The notes: generated by a model not told the origin, from the letters alone. 23,110 bases of DNA from Synechococcaceae bacterium WB4_1_0192 (GCA_009926195.1 RFPK01000006.1:1-23110); one strand, 5' to 3'; positions 1-8,225 are shown, counted from the stretch's first letter. Made by a program: numbers and translations.

Positions 1-459
1 ACCGGAGCCGTTGCAGGTGTTGCAGGTTTCCAGGTGGCGGATCTGGATCTCCTTCTCCTGGCCGAACACCGCTTCGCTGAAGCTGATGGTCAGATCGAAG
101 CGGAGGTCGTCGCCCTGACGCGGACCGCGGCGGCGGGCGCCACCGGCACCGCCCGGGCCACCACCGCCGAAACCGCTGAAGAAGGTCTCGAACAGGTCGG
201 CAAAGCCGCCCATGTCGCCCATATCGGGCATGCCACCACCGCCACCGAGACCGGCCTCGCCGAACTGGTCGTAGCGGGCGCGGGTCTGGGGATCGCTGAG
301 CACCTCGTAGGCGCGACCGATCTCCTTGAACTTGTCCTCAGCGCCGGGGTCCTTGTTGATGTCCGGGTGGTACTGCCGCGCCAGGCGCCGATAGGCCCGC
401 TTGAGCGTGTCGGCGTCGGCGTCGCGCGCAACCCCCAGCAGGGCGTAGTAATCGGCCAT
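1..459 (-). CDS. dnaJ: Chaperone DnaJ (Hsp40), N-terminal part, cut by window edge
   Basis: Co-chaperone that delivers unfolded clients to DnaK and stimulates its ATPase. The 153 visible residues read MADYYALLGVARDADAD at the start, then a J-domain with the HPD motif (YHPDINKDPG), a Gly/Phe-rich linker (residues about 75-110, GGGGG and GFGGGGPGG), then the beginning of the substrate-binding domain and the first zinc-finger repeat (CNTCNGSG) exactly at the window edge. This is a type I DnaJ layout. The ATG at 459 lies 3 nt after the grpE stop, so the two genes are almost certainly co-transcribed and translationally coupled. The C-terminal zinc centre and dimerisation domain are outside the window. 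Identification is firm; only completeness is unknown. Confidence 0.96.
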   Translation of the reverse strand, partial: MADYYALLGVARDADADTLKRAYRRLARQYHPDINKDPGAEDKFKEIGRAYEVLSDPQTRARYDQFGEAGLGGGGGMPDMGDMGGFADLFETFFSGFGGGGPGGAGGARRRGPRQGDDLRFDLTISFSEAVFGQEKEIQIRHLETCNTCNGSG

Positions 460-462
460 CGA

Positions 463-1176
463 TCAGGCCTCGTGCTCGGCGGACTCTGCATCGGCCTGGG
501 CAGCGGGTGCGGCGCCACCGGAGGGGCCAGGCCCCATCGACACCTTGACGAGGGCATGGCGCAGCACCCGGCCCTGCAGCTGATAGCCGCGCTGCAGCTC
601 AGCGATCACGACATCCTCGGCGTGCTCATCACTGACCTCGCGCAGCACCGCTTCGTGCAGGTTGGGATCGAAGGGTTCGCCCTCCACCCGCATCGGCGCC
701 ACCCCCAGCTGCTTGAACACCTCCACCAGCTGCTTGTAGAGGCCCTGGTAGCTGCGATGGATGCTCTGGGCTTCCTCGGCCTGGGGATCGAGCTGCTGAC
801 GGGCCCGCTCGAAGTTGTCGACCACCGGCAGGATTTCGCTGAGGGTGGAGCAGGTGATCTGCAGACGCAGGTCATCCTGGTCGCGGCTCTGGCGCTTGCG
901 GAAGTTGTCGAAGTCGGCCGCGATGCGCATGTACTGGCTGCGCAGGCTGTCGTGCTCACCACGCAGGGAAGCCAGCGCATCCTCGAGTTCACGCACGCGA
1001 ACGTCGGAGGAACCATCGGCCGGAGCCGTGTCCTGGGCGGACGGCTCAGCCCCCTCCGTGCCGATGGCGGCCATGGCATCGTCAAGCGGGCGGGAGCGAT
1101 CGTCCCGTGCATCAGCCGCGGCCTGGCCTTCGCCCTCGCTGAACTCGATCGGGAACGGGTTGGCGGCGCCGCTCAT
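463..1176 (-). CDS. grpE: Nucleotide exchange factor GrpE
   Basis: Releases ADP from DnaK in the DnaK-DnaJ-GrpE chaperone cycle. The 237-residue protein has an acidic, low-complexity N-terminus, a long coiled coil (about residues 55-105, including IAADFDNFRKRQ, the GrpE hallmark), the four-helix dimer region (LPVVDNFERA) and the C-terminal beta-wing (GEPFDPNLHEAV, GYQLQGRVLRHALVKV). I chose the ATG at 1176 (MSGAANPFP); an in-frame GTG at 1233 would add 19 residues that do not look like GrpE. The length is normal for cyanobacteria. It is followed 3 nt later by dnaJ and is divergent from pilB. An 8-bp inverted repeat sits directly upstream of the start. Confidence 0.95.
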   Translation of the reverse strand: MSGAANPFPIEFSEGEGQAAADARDDRSRPLDDAMAAIGTEGAEPSAQDTAPADGSSDVRVRELEDALASLRGEHDSLRSQYMRIAADFDNFRKRQSRDQDDLRLQITCSTLSEILPVVDNFERARQQLDPQAEEAQSIHRSYQGLYKQLVEVFKQLGVAPMRVEGEPFDPNLHEAVLREVSDEHAEDVVIAELQRGYQLQGRVLRHALVKVSMGPGPSGGAAPAAQADAESAEHEA

Positions 1177-1178
1177 GC

Positions 1179-1206
1179 TGTCCGAACCGGAAACTTGCTT
1201 CGGACA
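1179..1206. promoter_or_regulatory. Perfect 8-bp inverted repeat upstream of grpE
   Basis: TGTCCGAA at 1179-1186 and TTCGGACA at 1199-1206 form a perfect inverted repeat with a 12-nt spacer, ending 2 nt before the grpE ATG. It lies in the 109-bp divergent spacer between grpE and pilB. It is not a CIRCE (HrcA) element, whose consensus is different. It may be a 5'-leader hairpin or an operator; function is unknown. Confidence 0.45.
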
Positions 1207-1285
1207 TGTTGATCCGTCAGGGATCCTCCTCACAATTGGCGGAAGCCCGCACCTCCGGGTTCACCAGCCAGCCCGCGACCAGCCG

Positions 1286-3100
1286 ATGACCCTCTCCCCC
1301 AGCCGGCCCGTACCACCCGCGACAACGGCCGAACAACAGCGTCTGGAGATCGAGCTTCTGCACGGGGAAGCGGTGCTGACGGACGAGGAACTGGCCGCGG
1401 CCGGCGCCGGCCGCTGGAGCTGGTGCCCGGCGTTCCCGCAGGAGCGCTGCCGCGAGCTTGGCTGCCTGCCCGTGCAACTGGAACCCGGCGGCCTGGTGAT
1501 GGCGGTACCGGCCGGCTGGAGCCCCGAGCAACGCCAGCAGCTGCAGGCGATCGGCCACGCCGCCGGCCTGCGGCTACGGCTGCGGCTGACCCTGGAGGAG
1601 GACATCGCCCGTCAACTTCAGGGTGGAACGGTTGCACCACCACCGGCACCCCCACCGGTGCCGGGACCGCCGCCGGCCCTGCCCTCGCTGAAGCCGCCCG
1701 TGCAGGCCATGCCCTGGAGCAGCCGACCGATCAGCCCGACGCTGACCACGGCGGACAAGACCCAGCTGAGCGACAGCGCAACAGGCAGCACGGGCACCTC
1801 ACCAGTGATCGATCTGGTGGACCAGGTGCTCAACCGCGCTCTGACACGAGGGGCGAGCGACATCCACATCGAGCCGCAGGAGGACAGGCTTCTGATCCGC
1901 TGCCGCCAGGACGGCGTGCTGGAACCCCTGGAAACCCTGCCCGAGAACCTGATCCCAGCCTTCACCTCACGGCTGAAGATCATGGCCGAGCTGGACATCG
2001 CCGAACGGCGCCTGCCCCAGGACGGCCGCATCCGCCACCACCATCAGGGGCGCCAGTTCGACCTGCGGGTGAGCACCCTGCCGACGCGCTACGGCGAGAA
2101 GGTGTGCGTGCGCCTGCTGGACAACAACGCCACCCATCTCGGGCTCGACCGACTGATCACCGACCAGGACGCGCTGGCCACGGTGCGGGAGATGGGCTCA
2201 CAACCCTTCGGCATGCTGCTGGTGACCGGTCCGACCGGCTCCGGCAAGAGCACCACGCTCTACTCATTGCTGGCGGAGCGCAACAGCCCGGGCGTGAACA
2301 TCTCGACGGTGGAAGACCCGATCGAGTACACGCTCAAGGGCATCACCCAGACCCAGGTGAACCGCGACAAGGGCTACGACTTCGCCATGGCCCTGCGCTC
2401 GTTCATGCGTCAGGACCCGGACGTGCTGCTGGTGGGCGAAACCCGTGACCAGGAGACGGCCAAGACCGCCATCGAGGCGGCGCTGACCGGGCACCTGGTG
2501 CTGACGACGCTGCACTGCAATGACGCACCCAGCGCCATCACCCGTCTCACCGAGATGGGCACGGAGCCGTTCATGGTGAGCGCGTCCCTGCTGGGCATCG
2601 TCTCGCAACGCCTGGTGCGACGGGTCTGCCCGGACTGCCGGGTGGCCTATCAACCCAGCGAGGCCGATCTCGCCCGCTTCGGCCTCCTGGCCAGCCGCGA
2701 ACGCAGCATCACCTTCTTCCACGCCAACCGCGAACAGGGACCCGGTGGATGCCCCACCTGCCATGGGCTGGGATACAAGGGGAGGATCGGCGTCTACGAG
2801 GTGCTGCGGGTCAACGAAGCGATCGCCACCGCGATCTCCCAGGGAGCCAGCACAGCCCGGATCCGCAAGCTGGCGCTGGAGCGGGGCATGAAGACCCTGC
2901 TGGGCTACAGCCTGGACCTGGTGCGCCAGGGCCACACGACCCTTGAGGAGGTGGAGCGGATGATTCTCACCGACTCCGGCCTGGAAAGTGAACGGCGCGT
3001 GAAGGCGCTGCGCACGATCAGCTGCCGTGGCTGTGGAGCCGGCCTGCGGGATGAATGGCTGGACTGCCCCTACTGCCTGACGCCGCGGGAAAGCAGCTGA
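1286..3100 (+). CDS. pilB: Type IV pilus assembly ATPase PilB (GspE family) with a zinc-ribbon tail
   Basis: Cytoplasmic hexameric ATPase that powers pilin polymerisation. The 604-residue protein has a variable N-terminal domain (about 1-170, with a proline-rich linker near 115-140), then the GspE/PilB core: GASDIHIEP, Walker A GPTGSGKST (K321), Walker B LLVGETRD (E385), the His box (TGHLVLTTLH) and the tetracysteine zinc site (C448, C451, C489, C492). After the usual PilB end there is a second pair of CxxC motifs (C580/C583 and C594/C597) that looks like a small zinc ribbon. The open frame extends upstream, but ATG 1286 is the first start that leaves room for a promoter and does not run through grpE. 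It is divergent from grpE and 62 bp ahead of the PilT-PilC gene, as expected for a pil operon. Confidence 0.95.
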   Translation: MTLSPSRPVPPATTAEQQRLEIELLHGEAVLTDEELAAAGAGRWSWCPAFPQERCRELGCLPVQLEPGGLVMAVPAGWSPEQRQQLQAIGHAAGLRLRLRLTLEEDIARQLQGGTVAPPPAPPPVPGPPPALPSLKPPVQAMPWSSRPISPTLTTADKTQLSDSATGSTGTSPVIDLVDQVLNRALTRGASDIHIEPQEDRLLIRCRQDGVLEPLETLPENLIPAFTSRLKIMAELDIAERRLPQDGRIRHHHQGRQFDLRVSTLPTRYGEKVCVRLLDNNATHLGLDRLITDQDALATVREMGSQPFGMLLVTGPTGSGKSTTLYSLLAERNSPGVNISTVEDPIEYTLKGITQTQVNRDKGYDFAMALRSFMRQDPDVLLVGETRDQETAKTAIEAALTGHLVLTTLHCNDAPSAITRLTEMGTEPFMVSASLLGIVSQRLVRRVCPDCRVAYQPSEADLARFGLLASRERSITFFHANREQGPGGCPTCHGLGYKGRIGVYEVLRVNEAIATAISQGASTARIRKLALERGMKTLLGYSLDLVRQGHTTLEEVERMILTDSGLESERRVKALRTISCRGCGAGLRDEWLDCPYCLTPRESS

Positions 3101-3121
3101 TCGCTTGTCAGGCAGGCGATC
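3099..3121. repeat. Small inverted repeat between pilB and pilT-pilC
   Basis: GATCGC (3099-3104) and GCGATC (3116-3121) are perfect inverted arms with an 11-nt loop, starting inside the pilB stop codon. There is no U-tract, so a strong terminator is unlikely. It may be a weak mRNA-processing hairpin or chance, given how common GATCGC-like words are here. Confidence 0.3.
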
Positions 3122-3162
3122 CAGTCTCAAACTGACGGCACATCAGAGGCACAGCGGCCCGC

Positions 3163-5235
3163 ATGGAGCTCCGGATTGAGGAGTTGATGGAGGAACTGGT
3201 CCGCCAGGGCGGCAGCGACCTCCATCTGGCGGCCGGCCAGCCCCCCTACGGCCGCTTCAACGGCGTGCTGCGACCGATGCGGGAGCTGAAGCTGAATGAG
3301 GAGAGCTGCAACCGCATGATCTTCTCGCTGATCAGCAACAGTCAGCGCAAACAGCTGGACGAGACCTGGGAACTGGACCTGGGCACCAGCCTGAAGGGCA
3401 TCGGTCGCTTCCGCATCAACATCTATCGCCAGCGCAGCAGCTACGCCGCTTGCCTACGCTCGCTTGGCGACAGCATTCCCAGCCTCGCCAGCCTGAACCT
3501 GCCACCGGTGGTGGTCGAAACCAGTCGACGCCCCCGCGGACTGATCCTTGTGACAGGCCCAACCGGCTCCGGCAAGACGACAACGCTGGCCGCCCTGCTC
3601 GACCACATCAACAAGACACGCAGCGAACATATCCTCACGATTGAGGATCCAATTGAATACCTCTATCACAACGAAAAGAGCGTGATTCACCAGCGCCAGC
3701 TGGGCGACGATACGCACAGCTACAGCGCCGCCCTCAAGGCGGCACTGCGCGAGGACCCCGATGTGATTCTGGTCGGCGAGATGCGCGACCTTGACACCAT
3801 TCAATTAGCGATTTCAGCCGCTGAAACCGGCCACCTCGTCTTCGCCACCCTGCACACGAGCTCTGCCGCTCAAACGGTGGATCGCATGGTGGACGTTTTC
3901 CCGGCAGCGCAGCAGATGCAGATCCGGGTGCAGCTCAGCAACTCGCTGGCGGGGGTGTTCTCCCAGACCCTGTGCCAGCGCCTCAACCCCCAGCCCGATC
4001 AGCGCGGACGGGTGATGGCCCAGGGCGGATTGCAGCTGCAGGCGCCGGGTCTGACCGCCGCGCGTCGCAGCCTGCGCCAACGCGGCATCGTGCCCACCAC
4101 CCTGGAGGAGGTGAGTGGCGAGGCCAGCTCACAGGGCAAGGGCAGCGAGGGGCTGCAGGGCCTGCTGAACGCAGACCTCGGCCGCCTGTTTGAGACCGGA
4201 CCCAGCGTGCGGGAGCGGGCCCTGTTCGCCAACAAGCTGGCGGCGCTGATCAACGCCGGCGTTCCGATCGTGCGCAGCCTCAGTCTGATGGGTGCGCAGC
4301 AAAACCAGCCCCTGTTGAAACGGGCGCTGCTGGCGGTGAGCGCCGATGTGAGCCAGGGCGAAACCCTGGGCGCCTCGATGCGACGCTGGCCCAAGGTGTT
4401 CGACCAGCTCACCGTGGCGATGGTGGAGGCCGGTGAGGCCGGCGGCGTGCTCGATGAAACCCTGCAGCGACTGGCCCGCGTTCAGGAGGGGAATGCCAAG
4501 CTCCAGAACCAGCTCCAGGGGGCCCTGAGCTACCCGGTGACAGTTCTGGTGATCACCATCCTGGTGTTCCTGGGGATGACGATATTTATCATCCCCACGT
4601 TCGCAGGCATCTTTAACAACCTGGGCGCCTCCCTGCCACCCCTGACGCAGGCCCTGGTGGACCTGAGCGCCTTGCTGCGCTCACCGTTCATCCTGCTGGT
4701 TGCGGTGGCGCTGGCGCTGCTGGTGATGCTGTACCTCCGCTATTACGAATCACCGGCCGGCCGGCGCCGGGTGGACAGAACCATCCTGCGACTGCCGGTG
4801 CTTGGTGATCTGATCACCAAAACTGCAACGGCACGCTTCTGTCGCACCTTCAGTTCATTGATCCGGGCTGGCGTTCCGATCCTGATCGCCCTGGATATCG
4901 GCCAGGAGACCGTCGGTAACGCCATCCTCTGCCAAGCGATTGCAGGATCACGCTCGGCGATTCAGGAAGGTATTCCGCTGAGCATCGCCCTTTCCCGCCA
5001 GCGTGTCTTCCCGGAACTAGCGATGAGCATGCTCGGGATCGGCGAAGAAACCGGCAACCTCGACAGCATGCTCGGAAAAGTCGCCGATTTCTATGAAGAC
5101 GAGGTGGAAGCTGGCGTGAAGATGCTTACCACAGCATTGGAGCCCCTGTTGATCGTCTGCGTCGGGGGGATCGTCGGCACGATCCTGGTGGCGATGTACA
5201 TGCCGATGTTCTCAGTCTTCGAACAAATCCGCTGA
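3163..5235 (+). CDS. Fusion of PilT retraction ATPase (C-terminally truncated) with PilC pilus platform protein
   Basis: One 690-residue frame holds two normally separate proteins. Residues 1 to about 280 are PilT: N-terminal PAS-like domain (GGSDLHLAAGQPP), Walker A GPTGSGKTT (K138), Asp box (EDPIEY), Walker B VILVGEMRD (E206) and His box (TGHLVFATLHT), ending near CQRLNP (about 280). From about 284-290 onward it is PilC/GspF: the short N-terminal motif (TAARRSLRQRGI, 298-309), the first cytoplasmic GspF domain (VRERALFANKLAALINAGVPI), a membrane segment (YPVTVLVITILVFLGMTIF), two more hydrophobic segments and the second GspF domain (CRTFSSLIRAGVPILIAL). Missing are the PilT C-terminal ~75 residues, including the conserved AIRNLIRE-type retraction motif, and the first ~10-20 residues of PilC. 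The usual order pilB-pilT-pilC makes a deletion fusion the simplest origin. Real fusion or lost sequence cannot be separated here. Confidence 0.9.
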   Translation: MELRIEELMEELVRQGGSDLHLAAGQPPYGRFNGVLRPMRELKLNEESCNRMIFSLISNSQRKQLDETWELDLGTSLKGIGRFRINIYRQRSSYAACLRSLGDSIPSLASLNLPPVVVETSRRPRGLILVTGPTGSGKTTTLAALLDHINKTRSEHILTIEDPIEYLYHNEKSVIHQRQLGDDTHSYSAALKAALREDPDVILVGEMRDLDTIQLAISAAETGHLVFATLHTSSAAQTVDRMVDVFPAAQQMQIRVQLSNSLAGVFSQTLCQRLNPQPDQRGRVMAQGGLQLQAPGLTAARRSLRQRGIVPTTLEEVSGEASSQGKGSEGLQGLLNADLGRLFETGPSVRERALFANKLAALINAGVPIVRSLSLMGAQQNQPLLKRALLAVSADVSQGETLGASMRRWPKVFDQLTVAMVEAGEAGGVLDETLQRLARVQEGNAKLQNQLQGALSYPVTVLVITILVFLGMTIFIIPTFAGIFNNLGASLPPLTQALVDLSALLRSPFILLVAVALALLVMLYLRYYESPAGRRRVDRTILRLPVLGDLITKTATARFCRTFSSLIRAGVPILIALDIGQETVGNAILCQAIAGSRSAIQEGIPLSIALSRQRVFPELAMSMLGIGEETGNLDSMLGKVADFYEDEVEAGVKMLTTALEPLLIVCVGGIVGTILVAMYMPMFSVFEQIR

Positions 5236-5238
5236 CGA

Positions 5239-6564
5239 TCAGGTCGAGGACTGGGACATGGCGGCGATCGCCTGACCAGCCAGCCAGCCTGAGGTCCAAC
5301 AGTGCTGGAAGTTGAAGCCACCGGTGATCCCATCCACATCCAGCAGTTCACCCACCAGATGCAGGCCGGCCACAGATCGGCTCTCCATCGTGGCCAGATT
5401 CACCTCGCCGAGCGGCACACCGCCGGCGGTGACGAACTCCTCTCCGAAGGGGCCACGTCCGGCAATTGCATAGTCGCTGGCCCGCAACGCCGCGATCACG
5501 GCCCGCTGCTGGCGGCCGGGCCAGTCCGCCCAGCGCCCCTGCGGATCCACCCCCGCCTGCACCAGCAGATGCAGCCAGAGGCGACGGCTGAGCTCCGGCC
5601 AGGGCCTGGCCGTGGCCAGCTGACGGCGGGCATGATCCCGGCGGCAGTCGGCGAACAGCTGCTCAAGGTCCGCCTGGGAACGGCCGGCGCTCCAGTCGAG
5701 CCGCAGGCGGGCGCGGTAGCCGCTGTGGTGCAGGGCCCTGGCCGCAAAGGCCGTGAGCCGCAGCACGGCCGGGCCGCTGAAGCCCCAGTGGGTGATCAGC
5801 AGCGGCCCCTCCTGGCGGAAGCGGCTCGGGCAACCGGGGGGCAGCGGCGCAGCATCCGGCGGCAACTCCAGCTCAAGGCCCACCGGGTTCTGGCTCACCC
5901 CCGCCAGCGCCTGCAGCGGATTGGGCCGCAGGGCGAGCGTGAACAGCGACGGCACCGGCGGCACCAGACCATGGCCAAGGCCCTGGGCGAGGCGGCGGCC
6001 GCTGGGATGGCTGCCGGTCGCCAGCACCAGGCGAGCGGTTTCGAACCGCTGCTCCTGCGACTGGCCCACCGCTGCGGCCGCCTGCCGCACCTGCAGGGCG
6101 AAACCACCCCCGCTCAACGGCTCCGCCCGCTGCAGGGCCGTGTGGGTGCGCAGCTCCACACCAACCCGCAGCGCCGCCTGCCGCAGGGTCTGGATCACCG
6201 AGCTGGAGCGGTTGCTGCGCGGGAACAGGCGCCCATCAGGCTCCTCCACCAGCTCCAGGCCGTGATCATCGAACCAGGCCACCGCATCACCGGCGGCAAA
6301 ACGGCTGAATGGACCGCGCAGGGCCCGACCGCCGCGGGGGTAATGGCCCACCAGCTCCCGCGGATCCCAGCAGGCGTGCGTCACATTGCAGCGCCCACCG
6401 CCACTGATCAGCACCTTGCCGAGGGGCTCCGGCGTGCTCTCCAGCACCAGAACCCGCCTCAGGCCAGCCTCGGCTGCAGCGATCGCCGCCATGAACCCAG
6501 CCGGCCCGCCGCCCGCCACCACCAGATTCCAGGCATCACCAGGACTGAGCGCGGAGCTGGACAT
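5239..6564 (-). CDS. NAD(P)/FAD-dependent oxidoreductase, HI0933/YhiN (BaiN-like) family
   Basis: A flavoprotein of the HI0933-like family; the substrate of most members is unknown. The 441-residue protein begins with a dinucleotide-binding fold (NLVVAGGGPAGFMAA, residues 13-27), followed by the family motif ISGGGRCNVTHA (53-64), a Rossmann return (ARLVLATGSHPS) and the C-terminal FAD-binding block (EEFVTAGGVPLGEVNL, GLHLVGELLDVDGITGGFN). Length is normal. I start at ATG 6564 (MSSSALSPG); the longer frame adds a Pro/Cys-rich stretch that does not resemble the family. Its stop lies 3 nt from the stop of the convergent PilT-PilC gene, and its start is 64 bp from the divergent dus gene. The exact reaction is not predictable from sequence. 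Confidence 0.9.
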   Translation of the reverse strand: MSSSALSPGDAWNLVVAGGGPAGFMAAIAAAEAGLRRVLVLESTPEPLGKVLISGGGRCNVTHACWDPRELVGHYPRGGRALRGPFSRFAAGDAVAWFDDHGLELVEEPDGRLFPRSNRSSSVIQTLRQAALRVGVELRTHTALQRAEPLSGGGFALQVRQAAAAVGQSQEQRFETARLVLATGSHPSGRRLAQGLGHGLVPPVPSLFTLALRPNPLQALAGVSQNPVGLELELPPDAAPLPPGCPSRFRQEGPLLITHWGFSGPAVLRLTAFAARALHHSGYRARLRLDWSAGRSQADLEQLFADCRRDHARRQLATARPWPELSRRLWLHLLVQAGVDPQGRWADWPGRQQRAVIAALRASDYAIAGRGPFGEEFVTAGGVPLGEVNLATMESRSVAGLHLVGELLDVDGITGGFNFQHCWTSGWLAGQAIAAMSQSST

Positions 6565-6628
6565 CGGCGGCGCTGAGGGAGCAAGGGAACGGTCTGGGCA
6601 GGGCGGGGCCGGCGGGCAGCATGGAGGC

Positions 6629-7696
6629 ATGGTCGTCACCCCACACCAGCCAGACCCCACCGCACCGGAGGCCGCCCTGGCGGGGGCCCACCGCTTCAGT
6701 GTGGCGCCGATGCTGGATTACACGGACCGGCACTTCCGCATGCTGATGCGCCAGATCAGCCGGCGCAGCCTGCTCTACACGGAGATGGTGGTGGCCCAGG
6801 CGCTGCACCATTGCCGGTTGGCGGCCAGAAGCGGCGATGCACGGGCACAGGCACGGCTGGAGCGGCTGATCGGCTTCGATGGCGAGGAACACCCCCTGGC
6901 CCTGCAGCTGGGCGGTGACGATCCAGGGCTGCTGGCGGAGGCGACGCGCATGGCCGCCGATCGCGGCTATGACGAGGTGAATCTGAACGTCGGCTGCCCC
7001 AGCGAGAAGGTGCAGAAGGGCCGCTTCGGGGCCTGCCTGATGGCCGACCCGGATCAGGTGGCCCGCTGCATCGCCGCCATGGCGGCGGCCAGCGGGTTGC
7101 CGGTCACGGTGAAGCACCGCATCGGCATCGACGAGCGGGATTCCTATGCCGAACTGCTCCAGTTCGTCGACACCGTGGCGGCAGCCGGTGCCAGCCGCTT
7201 CAGTGTGCACGCCCGCAAGGCATGGCTGGAGGGCCTGGATCCCAAGCAGAACCGCACGATTCCGCCCCTGCGCCACGATCTGGTGCATCAGCTCAAGCGT
7301 GAGCGGCCGGCACTGACGATCGAGCTCAACGGCGGCCTGCAGGACCTGGAGAGCTGCCGGCAGCAGCTGCAGGTGGTGGATGGGGTGATGGTGGGCCGCG
7401 CCGCCTACGACCACCCGCTGCGCTGGGCAACGGTGGACCGGGAGTTGTTCGCGGACAACAGCCAGCCCCTGGCCACGGCCTCAACGGTGGTGCGGGGGCT
7501 GATTCCCTACGCCGAACGCTGGTGCCATGGTGGTGGAAGGCTCTGGGCGATCGCCAGACACCTGGTTCAGGTGGTGGAAGGCGTCAGCGGCGCACGGCAC
7601 TGGCGCCGCGACCTGGGCAGCGCCGCCGGTGAGCGCAGTGCGGGGCCCGAGGTGCTGGAGCGCGCCGCACGCCAGTTGGAAGAGCGGGGCCTCTGA
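6629..7696 (+). CDS. dusA: tRNA-dihydrouridine synthase, DusA type
   Basis: FMN enzyme that reduces uridine to dihydrouridine in the tRNA D-loop. The 355-residue protein shows the N-terminal motif RFSVAPMLDYTDRHFR, the active-site block NLNVGCPSEKVQKGRFGACLM with the catalytic Cys at 123, the phosphate/tRNA block VKHRIGID, the ARKAWLEGL motif typical of the DusA subfamily, and ELNGGLQ ... GVMVGRAAYDHP. ATG 6629 is preferred over an out-of-frame ATG at 6621 and over longer in-frame extensions that run into the divergent gene. Length matches DusA (about 330-350). It is a single-gene unit that converges on the RRM gene. DusA is the best subfamily fit because of the ARKAWL(E)GL and GACLM motifs. 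Confidence 0.94.
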   Translation: MVVTPHQPDPTAPEAALAGAHRFSVAPMLDYTDRHFRMLMRQISRRSLLYTEMVVAQALHHCRLAARSGDARAQARLERLIGFDGEEHPLALQLGGDDPGLLAEATRMAADRGYDEVNLNVGCPSEKVQKGRFGACLMADPDQVARCIAAMAAASGLPVTVKHRIGIDERDSYAELLQFVDTVAAAGASRFSVHARKAWLEGLDPKQNRTIPPLRHDLVHQLKRERPALTIELNGGLQDLESCRQQLQVVDGVMVGRAAYDHPLRWATVDRELFADNSQPLATASTVVRGLIPYAERWCHGGGRLWAIARHLVQVVEGVSGARHWRRDLGSAAGERSAGPEVLERAARQLEERGL

Positions 7697-7735
7697 GGCG
7701 GATGACGGGCAAGCCCCACCCGCCTGCCCTCCGCC
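7697..7735. terminator. Possible bidirectional terminator hairpin between dusA and the RRM gene
   Basis: GGCGGA (7697-7702) pairs with TCCGCC (7730-7735), and GGGCA (7707-7711) pairs with TGCCC (7725-7729), giving an 11-bp GC-rich stem with a 4-nt bulge and a 13-nt loop. It fills most of the 49-bp convergent spacer directly after the dusA stop. There is no clear T-run on either side, so intrinsic termination strength is doubtful. Confidence 0.5.
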
Positions 7736-7745
7736 AGGGCCGTCT

Positions 7746-8225
7746 TCAGCCTTCGGCGCCGCCGTAATCGCCACCGCCACTGCTGCGGCGTCGCCGGCTG
7801 CGGCCCTCACCGAAGCTGTCACCGCTGCCATGGCTGCGGTCCTCCCAGCCGCGAGCGCCGGAGGAGCGCTCGCCAGAGCCGTAACCACCACCGGAGCCGG
7901 AGCCACCGCCATAACCACCGCCATAGCCACCCCCGCCGCGGCGGGGGGCACCGCCGCCACCGCCGCCATAGCCGCCACCGCCCGTACGCGGTTCGGCCTT
8001 GTTGATGCGCAGGGGGCGCCCCATCAGCTCAGCGCCCTGCAGGGCTTCGATGGCGCGGTTCTCACTGGCGTCGTCGGCCATCTCGACGAAGGCGAAGCCG
8101 CGCTTGCGCCCGGTATCACGCTCCAGGGGCAGGGCGCAATTCGCCACCTCGCCAAAGGGCGCGAACAACTCAGCCACGTCCTCCTTCTCAGCGCGGAAGG
8201 GGAGGTTTCCAACAAAAATGCTCAC
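7746..8225 (-). CDS. Glycine-rich RNA-binding protein, single RRM (cyanobacterial Rbp type)
   Basis: Cyanobacterial Rbp proteins bind RNA and are often cold-induced; some act in mRNA localisation. The 159-residue protein has one RRM: RNP2 IFVGNLPF (3-10) and RNP1 KRGFAFVE (41-48), ending near residue 78 (GRPLRINKAEPR). The rest is a Gly/Ser/Arg-rich tail with GGGGYGG-type repeats, which suggests a disordered RNA-binding or self-associating region. The start codon is GTG at 8225 (MSIFVGN); the conserved N-terminus fixes this choice. It is transcribed alone, with a 99-bp upstream spacer that contains a possible leader hairpin. The tail makes it the Gly-rich type rather than the short type. Confidence 0.93.
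   Translation of the reverse strand: MSIFVGNLPFRAEKEDVAELFAPFGEVANCALPLERDTGRKRGFAFVEMADDASENRAIEALQGAELMGRPLRINKAEPRTGGGGYGGGGGGAPRRGGGGYGGGYGGGSGSGGGYGSGERSSGARGWEDRSHGSGDSFGEGRSRRRRSSGGGDYGGAEG

Noticed and set aside
34..1212. 392-codon open frame on the plus strand
   Set aside because: Antisense to dnaJ and grpE, both certain; low-complexity translation.
815..1285. Upstream extension of the pilB frame
   Set aside because: It would run through grpE in antisense and looks like Ser/Arg-rich noise; PilB begins at ATG 1286.
1177..1285. CIRCE (HrcA) operator before grpE
   Set aside because: No TTAGCACTC-N9-GAGTGCTAA-like sequence is present; only the unrelated 8-bp inverted repeat.
5302..6576. 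424-codon open frame on the plus strand
   Set aside because: Antisense to the FAD oxidoreductase, which has complete family motifs.
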